Origin: an uncultured Subdoligranulum sp.
Lineage (GTDB): Bacteria > Bacillota > Clostridia > Oscillospirales > Ruminococcaceae
Length of the DNA: 64,000 nucleotides
Reading direction: 5' to 3'
NCBI GenBank assembly: GCA_900545545.1
Contig: UQZO01000003.1
Span: 137,342 to 201,341, forward strand
A program made the position numbers and the translations under genes. The notes beneath the pieces are model-generated. The model was not told where the DNA came from. It did no database searches and saw nothing but the letters and a program-made list of their open reading frames with translations. Positions within the stretch are counted from its first letter, which is position 1, and each line of letters begins with the position of its first letter. Of this stretch, positions 25,212 to 34,762 are shown piece after piece.

Positions 25212-28200
25212 ATGAAACGACATACCGTAAGGCAGCGGCTGGCAGCATTCCTTTTGGCGGCTCTGATGAGCCTGTCCTGGCTGCCGCCTTTGCCTGCCTT
25301 CGCAGAGGATGACGCTGCCGTAACAGCATCCGCTGCAGAAAACGATTTGCCCTCTCCCGAAAACGAAGCAACCCCGGAAACGTCGGACCCTGAGAGCAAC
25401 GTAGTTGAGGATGAAACATCCGAAGGTGACACATCGCTCAGCGAAGCTGCTCAGAAATTCGTGGATTCTGTCAATGCTTTGGACCGGGACAGCATTCTGA
25501 GCGCCGTGAACACCTGGGCCTTGGCCAGCCAAGCATGGCAGGCTGAAAAAGACAATCCTGATCTGACGGCTGCGCTGGAAACTGCAACGGCGGCATCGGA
25601 TGAAGCTGCGGCACCGGTTTATGCAGCCGAAGATCTGTACATTGCACTTACCGATGAGGACAGGGCGCAGGAAGCCGTTCAGACTGCTTACAGCGCACTG
25701 GCCGCTTTGTTCGTCACCATGCAGCTTACGATGGAAAATCCCACTGCTCCCGTAGAGGGCGGCGGGACCCCTCCGGACCAGGACGAAATTGCCACCGTAT
25801 TGTATGGTGAGCTGCCCGATGCCCCGACCGGCAGCTACATGGGCAGCTATGGCTTGCCCATCGCCACCGGCGATACCAAAATTGGTATCGGGTATTGGGG
25901 GAACGAACTGCTCTCGGCGGACAATCAGGGCAGGCTGGATGCTCAGGCGCTCAACTCCGATGCCATGACCATTGTGGTACCTCGTCAGGAAGGTGAATCC
26001 TATGCCGTGGTGCCGATCATGGTAGAGGTGGAATACCCCGCCAACAACAGCACTTCTCAAGTGATTCTGCCGGATAATGTGACCGTGCTCGATTATGACG
26101 GCACGGAAGCAGATGCCGACGAAACCAGCCAGATCCTTTCGGGCACCTATGTGGAAACCTCTGCGGCTGCCACCGGCTTTTTTGTAAAAGCCGAAGATGA
26201 CTTCGTTGCAGAGTTTTCTTATACTGCGCCGGACGGCAGCAAGCTGCACAAAACTTTACAGGTAAAATTGGGCGAAAGCACGGCGAACAAAGCAAGTATT
26301 CAGTCCAATGGTATCACCACATATGCCGCAACGCCTACGCCGCCGTGGACCACCGGTAAAATCACGTCGATTGCCTACGAAGGTGGCACCTGGCTGATCT
26401 GGTTTAACGGCATGGAGGCGTACTGTTGCAGCCACGGCCTCAGTGGCCAGCCCAACGGTTGCCCCACATACTCTTTCAGCTATGTTTCCAAGCTGGAGCC
26501 AGGACAATACACCCCCGGCGCACACTATCTGAATCAGATTAATATTTGGGGCGGACTTGGCCAGCTTTCGCTGGGACTACTGACTGAAAAACATGATCCC
26601 ACCGATTACGGGAGCAGCGATTTTGCTGCCGATACCGTAGCCACCTATTCTGCCACCGAAAACGATATGCTGAAAGCAGCATATCAGTATTACGATGATA
26701 CCCAGTTGTGGATCATCAAGAATTATCCTGACAGTGCTGCGGCCAAAGCCTATCTGTCTGCGGCTGCACAGCTTTTGGGGGCAGATAATGGAGTTAGTAC
26801 GTTTGCCTCTGGCAAGGGCTATTACACCTACATTTATAGCCCTCCTGCCGGATATGCATGGCAGATTATTGCTTTGATCGGTCCTGAAATTACCGATGAG
26901 GAAGGCGGTACCGATATTCCCGACATCCCCGATGCCGAGTATTACTCCGCCAGCTGGATCGCTCCGGCTCAGAGCGCCAGCGGTAGTTTTGACCTGACTT
27001 TTACAGTCAATACCGATAAGCAGCAGCTGGAAACCGCAGAAAAGATTGACGGGGCAACCATTACCATTACGCCCTCCAAAACCAGCGGCAGCATCGACGG
27101 CGGCAGCTGGCAGATGAGCCCTGCCGGTGCGCAGACCATTACCACCACCGGCCATACCAACGATGACAACTACCAGAACAATGGCGGCGATGGCACAGTA
27201 ACTTGGTCGGTGCATTACGAGGTCACCAAGACTTCCACTACCACGCTTAGCGGCCAGGAAGGCCCCTACAGCAGCCAGGCCGAAGCGGATGCGGCGGCAG
27301 AAGCAGCCAAAAACGCTGCCATTTCCCAGCTGCAGAACGAAGCAAAAGGCATGGTGGATGCAGCTATTGCAGCCGCCCGTGCCGAACTGGCCTCCATTGT
27401 TTTCCAGTATGACGAGATTGATGTACCCTATGGGTTTGAGGAATTTTCTGGAGCATTGGGTAGTCATCAGACCATCACAGTGCCTGCTGACAGCAACAAT
27501 CATTATGTGATGAAGAACGACGAGTGGAGCCTGCAGGTCACTCTGGAAAAGGTAGACAGTGAGACCGGGCAGCAGATCGCAGCGGATACAGAGTTCCAGG
27601 TCTTTGAGTGGGATGTGGTGACGGAGCAGTATATCCCCTTCGGCGGGTATAACCAGTACACGGTGGTCCGAAATGAGAACGGCAACTACTCCGTAGCCAA
27701 TGGTACCAACTACGGCACCGAGTTCGACACCAGCCGGAAGATGTATTATACCCAGCGGAACGAGGGCAAGTTTATCATTGTAGAAACTCGTGCGCCTTCC
27801 GGTTACTACGGCGACTGGACCGATGTAGAGCATCCCGGCACCGCTGGTACCCCCCTGGGGAAGCGGGCCTATTACATTGAAATTACGAAAGACAATGATG
27901 GCAGTGTGATTACCCTGGACAACAGCCACTACAACGCAGATGTGGCTATGGAGTATACCGGAGGCACCAAGCTGCTCACGGCGGAAGGGGTGGAAGCCAC
28001 CGTCACCATCTATGACCAGTACCAGGATGCGGGCCGTGCCTACAATACCGACAACTCTAAGACTGCAGCCAATGAGGATTCTTACACCATGACCCCGATT
28101 TCCGGTGTCATGCAGAATGACAGGGTACTGGGAGAAATTTCCCTCAGTAAAGTAGATCTGGATGCCGTGCGTTATGTCGGAGGCCGTGATACCGATGGCG

Positions 28201-31200
28201 ATGCCATGGCCAGCGGTCAGGCCCATGCCGATGCCCGACTGGATGGTGCAGTGTATGACCTGTATGCCGCAGAAGATATTCAGCACCCGGACGGTGTCAC
28301 TGGCACAGTGGACTACAGCAAGATCACCTATGCAGACGGCACCCCCATCTGGCATACCACCATCCGGGACAACTCCGGCCAGTGGGTGGATGACTACCTG
28401 CCGGTGCTGGCCAAAGACCATCTGGTAGCCAGTGCGGTTATCAAGGACGGATGGCTGACCTTCAGCAACCTGTATCTGGGCAAATACTACATTGTAGAGC
28501 GCGGCACCGGTGTGGTTATCCCCGTGGAGGACGATGCATACAAGCTGTCTGGTACCTACCCCGATGTGGATTCCAAAACCAAGGAGCCGACCGGTACTAC
28601 TTCTCAGCTGGCCACCAACAGTGCAGGTCAGTACACCGACTATGTGTATAAACACCAGTGGTCGTACATCGGCCAGAGCAAGGCACTGGACGGCACCAAG
28701 ACTTATGACGGCTACTACGAAAGCTATGCCACGGGCTATCTCTGTGACGAGCACAACTACTACATTACGCCGAGCTACGCCGACGAAGGCTGGTACATCG
28801 AAAAGATTGCCTTTGAGGATGATCGGCAGGCCAAAGGTGAGGATCTCGACAAAACGACCTACAGTGCCAATTACCACTTGCACCGGGATAATGAGCTGGC
28901 AGAATCTCAGGATCAAGTGATGAAAGGCAACGTAGAACTTTCCAAGCACGTTTCCAGCACCGGCAGTTCGGATGGTATCGACCTGGAGGGGGCCGGTTTT
29001 ACCTTCTACTTGATTTCCGACCTGTCCAAGGAGGACCAGTTTGCCCAGAGCCGCAGCGGCAAATACCTGATCAAATCTATTCTGGATGCCTATATCAACC
29101 CGGAATATGATGAAAGCCATCCCAAGTACGATTTCAGCGGTGAGGCTCAGGCCATTGCCAAAACCTATGAGGTCGACGCTGACCAGATTGCTGCGTACAA
29201 TGACACTCTCACTGCCGCCGGTGACTTCAAGAACGGCAGCGGTGACGGCTGGGTTGCGACGGGCCGCCCCAACGAATATCAGTTGGCAGAGATTTTCTCC
29301 AATGATACCGGAACCATCCGGGTGCAGGGCCTGCCCTATGGGCAGTACCTCGTTGTAGAAACTACCACGCCCAAGGATGTGTTCCAGGCAGAACCCTTTA
29401 TCGTGACCATTGACCCCACGGACGAATCCAATCCCCAGTCCGCCATGGCCAATCCCAAGGATGCCGTGCAGACTCCGTCCGACAGCTACCAGAAGTATAC
29501 GGTGCTGGATGAGGAAATCGAAGTGTATCTGCGGGTCACCAAGATCGACGAGGAGAGCGGCAAGGCAGTTCTGCTCAAGGATACCGCGTTCCAGATTTAT
29601 TGGATGGATGAGCAGGGCAACCACATCTACGATGAGAACGGCAACGCCAAGCTGGTCACCATGACCGATACTACCAACCCGCTGCTGCCCAAGGATGTAG
29701 ATACCTTCTACACCGATGACACCGGTATGCTGGTGTTGCCCGAAAAACTGCCGCTGGGCCACTACCGTCTGGTAGAGGTAAACGGCCCCAATGGTTTCTA
29801 TAATGAGTGGGCAGCCTCCGCAGTGTATGAGGACGGCCACCTGCAGATTGACGATACCGGCAATTTTGAGGACGGCAGTTTCTATGTGGACTTCTCTGTT
29901 ACTACCGACCGTGTGTATAAGGCCAACGGGGATGACAGCGAGGACAGCCAGGACATTCTGGTGATCGATGAGGACTACCAGAATAACGAAACACTGGGTG
30001 TTCTGAAAATCCGCAAGACCGGCGAAGTCCTGACCGGCTGGCAGGAGGATGAGGGCGGAACCCTTGACCCGGAATTCTCTGGTGAAGCCCGGCCCGGCCA
30101 CTTTGTGTATGAGGAACGGCCCATCCCGTATGCCGAGTACACCATTACCGCAGCGGAAAACATCTACACCCAGGACCGCCAGACGGATGCCAACGGGAAC
30201 AGAACTCTCTGGTACGCCAAAGGTGATGTGGTAGCAATTGTCCGCACCGGCGACGGCACCAGCGATATTGCTGCCTTTGCCCCGGGGCGCACCAATTCCA
30301 CCTATGATTTCCTCTCGGTCATCCACGATGGTACCGTAGGTGAAGTCACGGTGACTTTGCCGCTTGGCAGTTACCATATCGAAGAAACCGGTGCTCCTTA
30401 CGGATTTGTCGGCACCAAGCAGAGTTACGATGTGACTTTTGTCTGGGACAAACAGACCAATGATGTGGTTCTGGCAAAGACCGTCACCAGTAATCCCGGC
30501 GATGGTTCCGCATCGGAAACTGAGAACTATGAAATCGTCAACGTGAAGGATGCGAGCGATGCGCAGATCGAAGCCCAAGTCCTGAAGTTCCACAATGAAC
30601 GGGTGAAGCCCCAGTTGGACATTTATAAGCGGGACATCAAAACGGGCGCGCTGGTTGCTGGTGCTGTCTACAACCTCATTACGGTGGACGACATCTACAG
30701 CGCAACCGGTGACCTCTTGTTCCGGGCCGGTGATCTCATCGCTACTTCGGCCCCCACGGATGAAAACGGCCATACCACTTTCACCTGCGATTTCCCCATG
30801 CGTGGCGAGTTCTATGGTATGGATGGTGTTCGTATTCCCGAAAACACTACCGCCAACAGCGGCAAATACCGTATTGTAGAGCTGCGCCCGCCCCAGGGAT
30901 ATTTCCTGGATGCACCCGATCAGATTTTCGAGTTCGTCTATCAGGATGCTGAAACACCTGTAATCGAGATGGAGAACACCTTTGAGAATGACGCCACTTC
31001 CTTCTTCGTCAGCAAACGGAAGCTGACTGGAGATGAGGAGTTGGCCGGTGCAACGCTTACCATCCAGGACAAGGACGGCAACGTGGTCCGTCAGTGGGTC
31101 AGCGGTGATACGCCCACCGAAATTCGTGGATTGCAGTTTGATAAGATCTACACGCTGGTCGAAACAGCTGCGCCCAACGGGTATGAAGTGGCAGAAAGCA

Positions 31201-31613
31201 TCCGGTTCAAGCTGGTACAGCGCAAGGATGAAAACGGCGATCTGCTCAACGAAGCGGATGTGTATGTTTGCACCGGTAAGGATTGGCTGATCTTCGATCA
31301 TTGGACGTTGATGGAGGACGGCATGGTGGTTATGCGGGATGCACCCAGCCCCGAAACGCCTCCTGCCCCGGAAAACCCGGCACCGACACCGAAACCGGAA
31401 CAGCCGGTTGAAACCCCGGCTCCCACGCCCAAACCGGTCACCAGTCTGCCCCAAACGGGTGATAATGCCCCGATTGGTTTGCTGGCAGGAATTGCGGCGG
31501 CAGCAGGGATTGCATTTGGATTTTTGATGCACAAGCGTCGCCGTAAAAACCTTCCTGCAGAGCCGGAGATTGAACCCTTAGAAGATGAACAGGAGGAGGA
31601 TCACAATGGCTAA
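25212..31613 (+). CDS. Giant LPQTG surface protein with SpaA/Cna-B domains
   Basis: The 2133-residue protein has a Sec signal (residues 1-31, cut near FAEDD). An N-terminal region holds WLIWFNGMEAYCCSHGLSG near residue 400, which could be a thioester-type adhesive domain. Around seven SpaA/Cna-B prealbumin-like domains follow, recognisable by starts such as LEKVDSETGQQI, LSKVDLDAVRYV, VTKIDEESGKAV, IYKRDIKTGALV and FVSKRKLTGDEEL. The C-terminus has a Pro/Thr spacer, LPQTG at 2079-2083, a membrane helix and a basic then acidic tail. A housekeeping sortase should attach it to the wall. It probably mediates cell contact during conjugation, like other element-borne adhesins. Confidence 0.92.
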   Translation: MKRHTVRQRLAAFLLAALMSLSWLPPLPAFAEDDAAVTASAAENDLPSPENEATPETSDPESNVVEDETSEGDTSLSEAAQKFVDSVNALDRDSILSAVNTWALASQAWQAEKDNPDLTAALETATAASDEAAAPVYAAEDLYIALTDEDRAQEAVQTAYSALAALFVTMQLTMENPTAPVEGGGTPPDQDEIATVLYGELPDAPTGSYMGSYGLPIATGDTKIGIGYWGNELLSADNQGRLDAQALNSDAMTIVVPRQEGESYAVVPIMVEVEYPANNSTSQVILPDNVTVLDYDGTEADADETSQILSGTYVETSAAATGFFVKAEDDFVAEFSYTAPDGSKLHKTLQVKLGESTANKASIQSNGITTYAATPTPPWTTGKITSIAYEGGTWLIWFNGMEAYCCSHGLSGQPNGCPTYSFSYVSKLEPGQYTPGAHYLNQINIWGGLGQLSLGLLTEKHDPTDYGSSDFAADTVATYSATENDMLKAAYQYYDDTQLWIIKNYPDSAAAKAYLSAAAQLLGADNGVSTFASGKGYYTYIYSPPAGYAWQIIALIGPEITDEEGGTDIPDIPDAEYYSASWIAPAQSASGSFDLTFTVNTDKQQLETAEKIDGATITITPSKTSGSIDGGSWQMSPAGAQTITTTGHTNDDNYQNNGGDGTVTWSVHYEVTKTSTTTLSGQEGPYSSQAEADAAAEAAKNAAISQLQNEAKGMVDAAIAAARAELASIVFQYDEIDVPYGFEEFSGALGSHQTITVPADSNNHYVMKNDEWSLQVTLEKVDSETGQQIAADTEFQVFEWDVVTEQYIPFGGYNQYTVVRNENGNYSVANGTNYGTEFDTSRKMYYTQRNEGKFIIVETRAPSGYYGDWTDVEHPGTAGTPLGKRAYYIEITKDNDGSVITLDNSHYNADVAMEYTGGTKLLTAEGVEATVTIYDQYQDAGRAYNTDNSKTAANEDSYTMTPISGVMQNDRVLGEISLSKVDLDAVRYVGGRDTDGDAMASGQAHADARLDGAVYDLYAAEDIQHPDGVTGTVDYSKITYADGTPIWHTTIRDNSGQWVDDYLPVLAKDHLVASAVIKDGWLTFSNLYLGKYYIVERGTGVVIPVEDDAYKLSGTYPDVDSKTKEPTGTTSQLATNSAGQYTDYVYKHQWSYIGQSKALDGTKTYDGYYESYATGYLCDEHNYYITPSYADEGWYIEKIAFEDDRQAKGEDLDKTTYSANYHLHRDNELAESQDQVMKGNVELSKHVSSTGSSDGIDLEGAGFTFYLISDLSKEDQFAQSRSGKYLIKSILDAYINPEYDESHPKYDFSGEAQAIAKTYEVDADQIAAYNDTLTAAGDFKNGSGDGWVATGRPNEYQLAEIFSNDTGTIRVQGLPYGQYLVVETTTPKDVFQAEPFIVTIDPTDESNPQSAMANPKDAVQTPSDSYQKYTVLDEEIEVYLRVTKIDEESGKAVLLKDTAFQIYWMDEQGNHIYDENGNAKLVTMTDTTNPLLPKDVDTFYTDDTGMLVLPEKLPLGHYRLVEVNGPNGFYNEWAASAVYEDGHLQIDDTGNFEDGSFYVDFSVTTDRVYKANGDDSEDSQDILVIDEDYQNNETLGVLKIRKTGEVLTGWQEDEGGTLDPEFSGEARPGHFVYEERPIPYAEYTITAAENIYTQDRQTDANGNRTLWYAKGDVVAIVRTGDGTSDIAAFAPGRTNSTYDFLSVIHDGTVGEVTVTLPLGSYHIEETGAPYGFVGTKQSYDVTFVWDKQTNDVVLAKTVTSNPGDGSASETENYEIVNVKDASDAQIEAQVLKFHNERVKPQLDIYKRDIKTGALVAGAVYNLITVDDIYSATGDLLFRAGDLIATSAPTDENGHTTFTCDFPMRGEFYGMDGVRIPENTTANSGKYRIVELRPPQGYFLDAPDQIFEFVYQDAETPVIEMENTFENDATSFFVSKRKLTGDEELAGATLTIQDKDGNVVRQWVSGDTPTEIRGLQFDKIYTLVETAAPNGYEVAESIRFKLVQRKDENGDLLNEADVYVCTGKDWLIFDHWTLMEDGMVVMRDAPSPETPPAPENPAPTPKPEQPVETPAPTPKPVTSLPQTGDNAPIGLLAGIAAAAGIAFGFLMHKRRRKNLPAEPEIEPLEDEQEEDHNG

Positions 31614-31833
31614 CAGCCTTCTGGATCACCTTGCTGACAGCATGGGGGTCTTTATCTCTGATCTTCGCCTGACAGAGTATCTGCGGGATGAAGCGCTGCG
31701 ACAACTCAAGCGCATGGCACATCCGTCCGACTATTCACTTCTGGAATGGCAGCGCACGCTGTTTTATCTCACGGGAAAATCCTATCCCGTTAAAAACTAT
31801 CATGAATTGGAAGAAACGCTGGACAGGCTGTAA
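31606..31833 (+). CDS. Small conserved element protein (75 aa)
   Basis: The ATG at 31606 overlaps the end of the surface-protein gene by 8 bases and has AGGAGGAGG before it. The product MANSLLDHLADSMGVFISDL continues with RMAHPSDYSLLEWQRTLFYL. It is helical and has no recognisable family. The overlap suggests translational coupling to the adhesin. Confidence 0.7.
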   Translation: MANSLLDHLADSMGVFISDLRLTEYLRDEALRQLKRMAHPSDYSLLEWQRTLFYLTGKSYPVKNYHELEETLDRL

Positions 31834-31855
31834 GCCGTTCCTGCAAACACAGTAC

Positions 31856-31890
31856 GGGAGGCCCTCGACAAGGGGGCCTCCCTCATTTTA
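31856..31890 (+). terminator. Terminator-like hairpin before the recombinase-like gene
   Basis: GGGAGGCCC (31856-31864) and GGGCCTCCC (31874-31882) pair perfectly and TCATTTTA follows. The ribosome site GGAGG of the next gene comes right after. Confidence 0.65.
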
Positions 31891-31903
31891 TAGGAGGCAT
31901 CGC

Positions 31904-32317
31904 ATGGAAAAAGTTAATGAAAATGTCCCGCCCCGTGTTTGGGTCTATGCCCGCTGTCCCGGCTCTTACACGGCCACCAAAAACCAGGCAGAATTTCTGG
32001 CTCTCCGAGCCAGGCTGTCCGGCGCAACGGTGGCCGGTATCAGTATGGACACGAAAACCGGCTGGAATCGTCCGGGCTACCGGGAACTTCTCCACCGTAT
32101 GAAGCAGGGAGATTTCAACTGCATCTACATCACCCGCATGGGGGCGCTGGGTCACTCTGAGCGACAGCTGCTTCGCTTTTTCAGCCGAGCAATGAAATAC
32201 GGGATCAAGGTCCGGGCCATCGAAACGGACTTGCAGTACCAGGCGCACACCTGCCATCTCGGGCAGAAAGTGGAGCGCCGGGCCAGGAAGAAGGGGTGTG
32301 AACTGCCATGGGCATGA
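31904..32317 (+). CDS. Serine-recombinase-like protein lacking the catalytic serine
   Basis: MEKVNENVPPRVWVYARCPG follows TAGGAGGCATCGC. The 137-residue protein has the shape of a resolvase catalytic domain: VWVYARCPGSYTATKNQAEF, VAGISMDTKTGWNRPGYREL, FNCIYITRMGALGHSERQLL. Active resolvases have a serine right after the first YxR strand; here the strand is followed by CPG, so catalysis is unlikely. No DNA-binding domain follows. It lies directly before the candidate oriT and may be a structural or regulatory DNA-binding relic. Confidence 0.7.
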   Translation: MEKVNENVPPRVWVYARCPGSYTATKNQAEFLALRARLSGATVAGISMDTKTGWNRPGYRELLHRMKQGDFNCIYITRMGALGHSERQLLRFFSRAMKYGIKVRAIETDLQYQAHTCHLGQKVERRARKKGCELPWA

Positions 32318-32475
32318 TTTTCAGCCAGGACGGAGTAGTGTGCCCGCACACTACGAGCAAGCACGGCATTATGCTGGCATCCGCCCGCAAAATGCCACTT
32401 GTTAGGGGGCCGCCCCTAAAACCCCGCAAAGCGCATCCGGCGCTTTTTATCAAAACCAAGGAGGAAAACCAATCC
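32318..32475. other. Candidate origin of transfer (oriT) region
   Basis: The 158 bases upstream of mobC hold three dyads: GTAGTGTG/CACACTAC at 32335-32342 and 32347-32354, TTAGGGG/CCCCTAA at 32402-32408 and 32413-32419, and the terminator-like AAAGCGC/GCGCTTT at 32428-32434 and 32440-32446. A position directly upstream of MobC and the relaxase, with inverted repeats, is typical for oriT. The nick site cannot be fixed from sequence alone; the GC-rich TTAGGGGG stretch next to the second dyad is a possible place. Confidence 0.5.
32428..32448 (+). terminator. Terminator-like hairpin before mobC
   Basis: AAAGCGC pairs with GCGCTTT around ATCCG, with a five-T run. AAGGAGG of mobC follows within 15 bases. 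Confidence 0.55.
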
Positions 32476-32784
32476 ATGCTGAAAAGACAGATCAAAGTGA
32501 CTTTTCGGCTCACACCGGCGGAATATGAATCACTGGTTGCCAAGGCAGCTGCTGCCGGTCTGAGCCGGGAAGCCTTCCTGCGCACCTTGCTGGAAGGCTG
32601 CCAGATTCGCCCGCGACCACCCGATAGCTACAAGGACCTCGCCAGGGAACTGGCGTCTATCGGCAACAACATCAACCAGATCGCTCACACGGCAAACTCG
32701 TCGGGTACGCTTTCTTATGCCCAGGCGCAGCAGGCGGCAGCACTGATGCGTCAGGTCTGGCGGCTGGTGGAGGAGCGGGTCTGA
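32476..32784 (+). CDS. mobC: MobC-family relaxosome accessory protein
   Basis: The 102-residue protein starts MLKRQIKVTFRLTPAEYESL, a ribbon-helix-helix-like DNA-binding start, and continues ASIGNNINQIAHTANSSGTL, the conserved MobC signature. MobC proteins bind oriT and help the relaxase open the strand. The stop codon overlaps the relaxase ATG by one base, so translation is coupled. Confidence 0.9.
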   Translation: MLKRQIKVTFRLTPAEYESLVAKAAAAGLSREAFLRTLLEGCQIRPRPPDSYKDLARELASIGNNINQIAHTANSSGTLSYAQAQQAAALMRQVWRLVEERV

Positions 32785-34181
32785 TGGGTTACACGAAAAT
32801 CAAAGCTGTCAAAAACCACTTGGCCCGTTGTCTGGACTACACCTCCAACCCCGTCAAAACAGAGCGGTTTTCAGAGGAAGATCTGTCCCGCCTTTTGGAC
32901 TACACCCAAAACCGGGATAAGACCGAACACCAACTGTATGTAACGGGATTCAACTGTGACCCGGCCAATGCCTGCGACACGATGAACGCCACCCGGAAAC
33001 GATGGGGCAAAGATGGCGAGGGCCATGTGCTGGCCTATCATGTGATTCAATCGTTCAAGCCCGGAGAGATAACTCCGCAGCAGGCACATGAAATCGGATG
33101 TGAATTTGCCAGACGGCTTTTGGCTGAACGATACGAAGTGACGGTCAGCACGCACCTGGATAAATCCCATTTGCATAATCATATCGTATTCAATTCTGTT
33201 GCATTTGTAGATGGCAAAATGTTTCGCAATCAGTTCCGGGATTACTACCGGGGCATCCGGCAGATCTCTGATGACTTGTGCCGGGAAAACCAGCTGAAGG
33301 TCATCGACCCAAAAGGGCACGGAAAAAACTATGCCGAATGGGCGGCGGAAAAAGCCGGACGGCCTACGGTTCGGGGAACCATTAAGGCAGATGTGGATCG
33401 TGCTCTGGAGCGTGCCGTCAACTGGTCTACCTTTGTGCTAACCCTGAACCAGATGGGATATGAAGTTGCCTACGGGCGAAACATCAAGTATGCAAAATTA
33501 CGTCCCAAGGGTTCTCCCCGTGCTATCCGCTTCAAGTCACTGGGGCCGGGATACAGCGAACAGGAGCTGCGGGAAAGGTTGGAGCAACCGAAAAGCGATA
33601 CAGGCAGTCGGAGGGGACAACGGGAACAGGCCGTGCCTTTGGTGCATAAGAAGGTACGCTTTCGTGGCTCCTATCGAAAACAGGACCATAAAAAGATCAC
33701 AGGGTTTATGGCGCTTTATTATCACTATCTTTATCTGTTCGGAAAAGTGCAGAAGCGCCGCACATCTTCCCGCAAAACTCATTTTCTGCTATGGGAGGAT
33801 TTTCGCACCTTTGAGCGGTATAAGCAGCAGGCGCAGTTCCTTTGGCAAAACCGTATCCAGACCACGGATGATCTCCACCAAAAACGGCAAGAGGTCACCG
33901 CCAAGATGGACGGGCTGGCCGCCAGAAGGCAAGCGCTGTACAAGCTGCGCTCCAATACCGCCAACGGATTGAACAAAGCTGATCTCAGTCAGCAGATCCA
34001 AGCCCTGACGGAAGAACTGCGTGGGCTGCGAAAAGAACTGCGTTACTGTGATACCATCGAGCAGGACGCCGAGCACTTGCGCAAGCAGGTGGAAACCATT
34101 CGCTGCGCAGAACAGGAAGCCAAACAGCAGAAGCAACAGAAACATAGAAGGGAGAGAGAATATCATGAGTACCGGCGGTGA
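32784..34181 (+). CDS. MobA/VirD2-type relaxase
   Basis: The 465-residue protein carries the relaxase signature: the conserved start YTKIKAVKNHLARCLDYTSN with a candidate catalytic tyrosine, and the metal-binding motif HLDKSHLHNH (His124, His129, His131, His133). The N-terminal 300 residues are the nuclease; the last 130 residues are strongly charged and coiled-coil-like. It nicks oriT, stays covalently bound to the 5' end and is carried to the recipient through the VirD4/VirB4 channel. Confidence 0.95.
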   Translation: MGYTKIKAVKNHLARCLDYTSNPVKTERFSEEDLSRLLDYTQNRDKTEHQLYVTGFNCDPANACDTMNATRKRWGKDGEGHVLAYHVIQSFKPGEITPQQAHEIGCEFARRLLAERYEVTVSTHLDKSHLHNHIVFNSVAFVDGKMFRNQFRDYYRGIRQISDDLCRENQLKVIDPKGHGKNYAEWAAEKAGRPTVRGTIKADVDRALERAVNWSTFVLTLNQMGYEVAYGRNIKYAKLRPKGSPRAIRFKSLGPGYSEQELRERLEQPKSDTGSRRGQREQAVPLVHKKVRFRGSYRKQDHKKITGFMALYYHYLYLFGKVQKRRTSSRKTHFLLWEDFRTFERYKQQAQFLWQNRIQTTDDLHQKRQEVTAKMDGLAARRQALYKLRSNTANGLNKADLSQQIQALTEELRGLRKELRYCDTIEQDAEHLRKQVETIRCAEQEAKQQKQQKHRREREYHEYRR

Positions 34182-34758
34182 TGCCGCAGACCAGATGGTC
34201 CGTGATGGCATCGAAATTGTGGAAAGTTCCGTCAAGCTCAGTGCGCTGGGAGCCAAGAATCTGGCGGCTATCGCTATCGCACTGGCCAAGGAAAATCCCA
34301 AACTGCGGGGGAAAACCAATCTGGACCGCCTTCTGAAGGATGGAAAAGAACTGCAGGTTTTTCCCTTGAAGATGTCCGACCTGAAGGAATTCAACCGGCA
34401 GGCAAAGCAGTATGGGATTCTTTTTACTGCAATCAAGGAAAAGAATGGAGAGGGTGAACTGGTAGACATTCTCGTTCGTGCGGAGGATGTGTCAAAACTG
34501 AACCGTGTCTTTGAGCGCATGGGATACGCAATTCCGAAAGAAGTGAAGTTTGAGAGAAAAAAAGACCAGACCCGCAATCGGTCCGCCAGCGCCTTGCCGA
34601 TTCAGCGGGCTGGTGCAGAAAAAACCAATCAGAGGGTTACTTCGATGGATAAACCCTCTGTACGGCTTGCAATCCGTAATTTCAGGGCGAAAGCCATTGA
34701 AATTGGAAAACAGAGAGCATTGGAAAAGGCGCAAAAAGAGAGTGAGAAGGAGAGATAA
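34165..34758 (+). CDS. DUF3801/PcfB-family conjugation protein
   Basis: The ATG at 34165 lies inside the relaxase 3' end, preceded by GGGAGAGAG. The 197-residue protein has DGIEIVESSVKLSALGAKNL, VFPLKMSDLKEFNRQAKQYG and VSKLNRVFERMGYAIPKEV, matching DUF3801, the family of PcfB from Enterococcus pCF10. PcfB links the relaxosome to the coupling protein. The basic C-terminus fits DNA or relaxase binding. Confidence 0.86.
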   Translation: MSTGGDAADQMVRDGIEIVESSVKLSALGAKNLAAIAIALAKENPKLRGKTNLDRLLKDGKELQVFPLKMSDLKEFNRQAKQYGILFTAIKEKNGEGELVDILVRAEDVSKLNRVFERMGYAIPKEVKFERKKDQTRNRSASALPIQRAGAEKTNQRVTSMDKPSVRLAIRNFRAKAIEIGKQRALEKAQKESEKER

Positions 34759-34762
34759 ATCT

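Noticed and set aside
26577..31532. A 1651-codon open frame antisense to the surface-protein gene
   Set aside because: Same cause: the antisense of a repetitive, biased gene. No start signal or family match.
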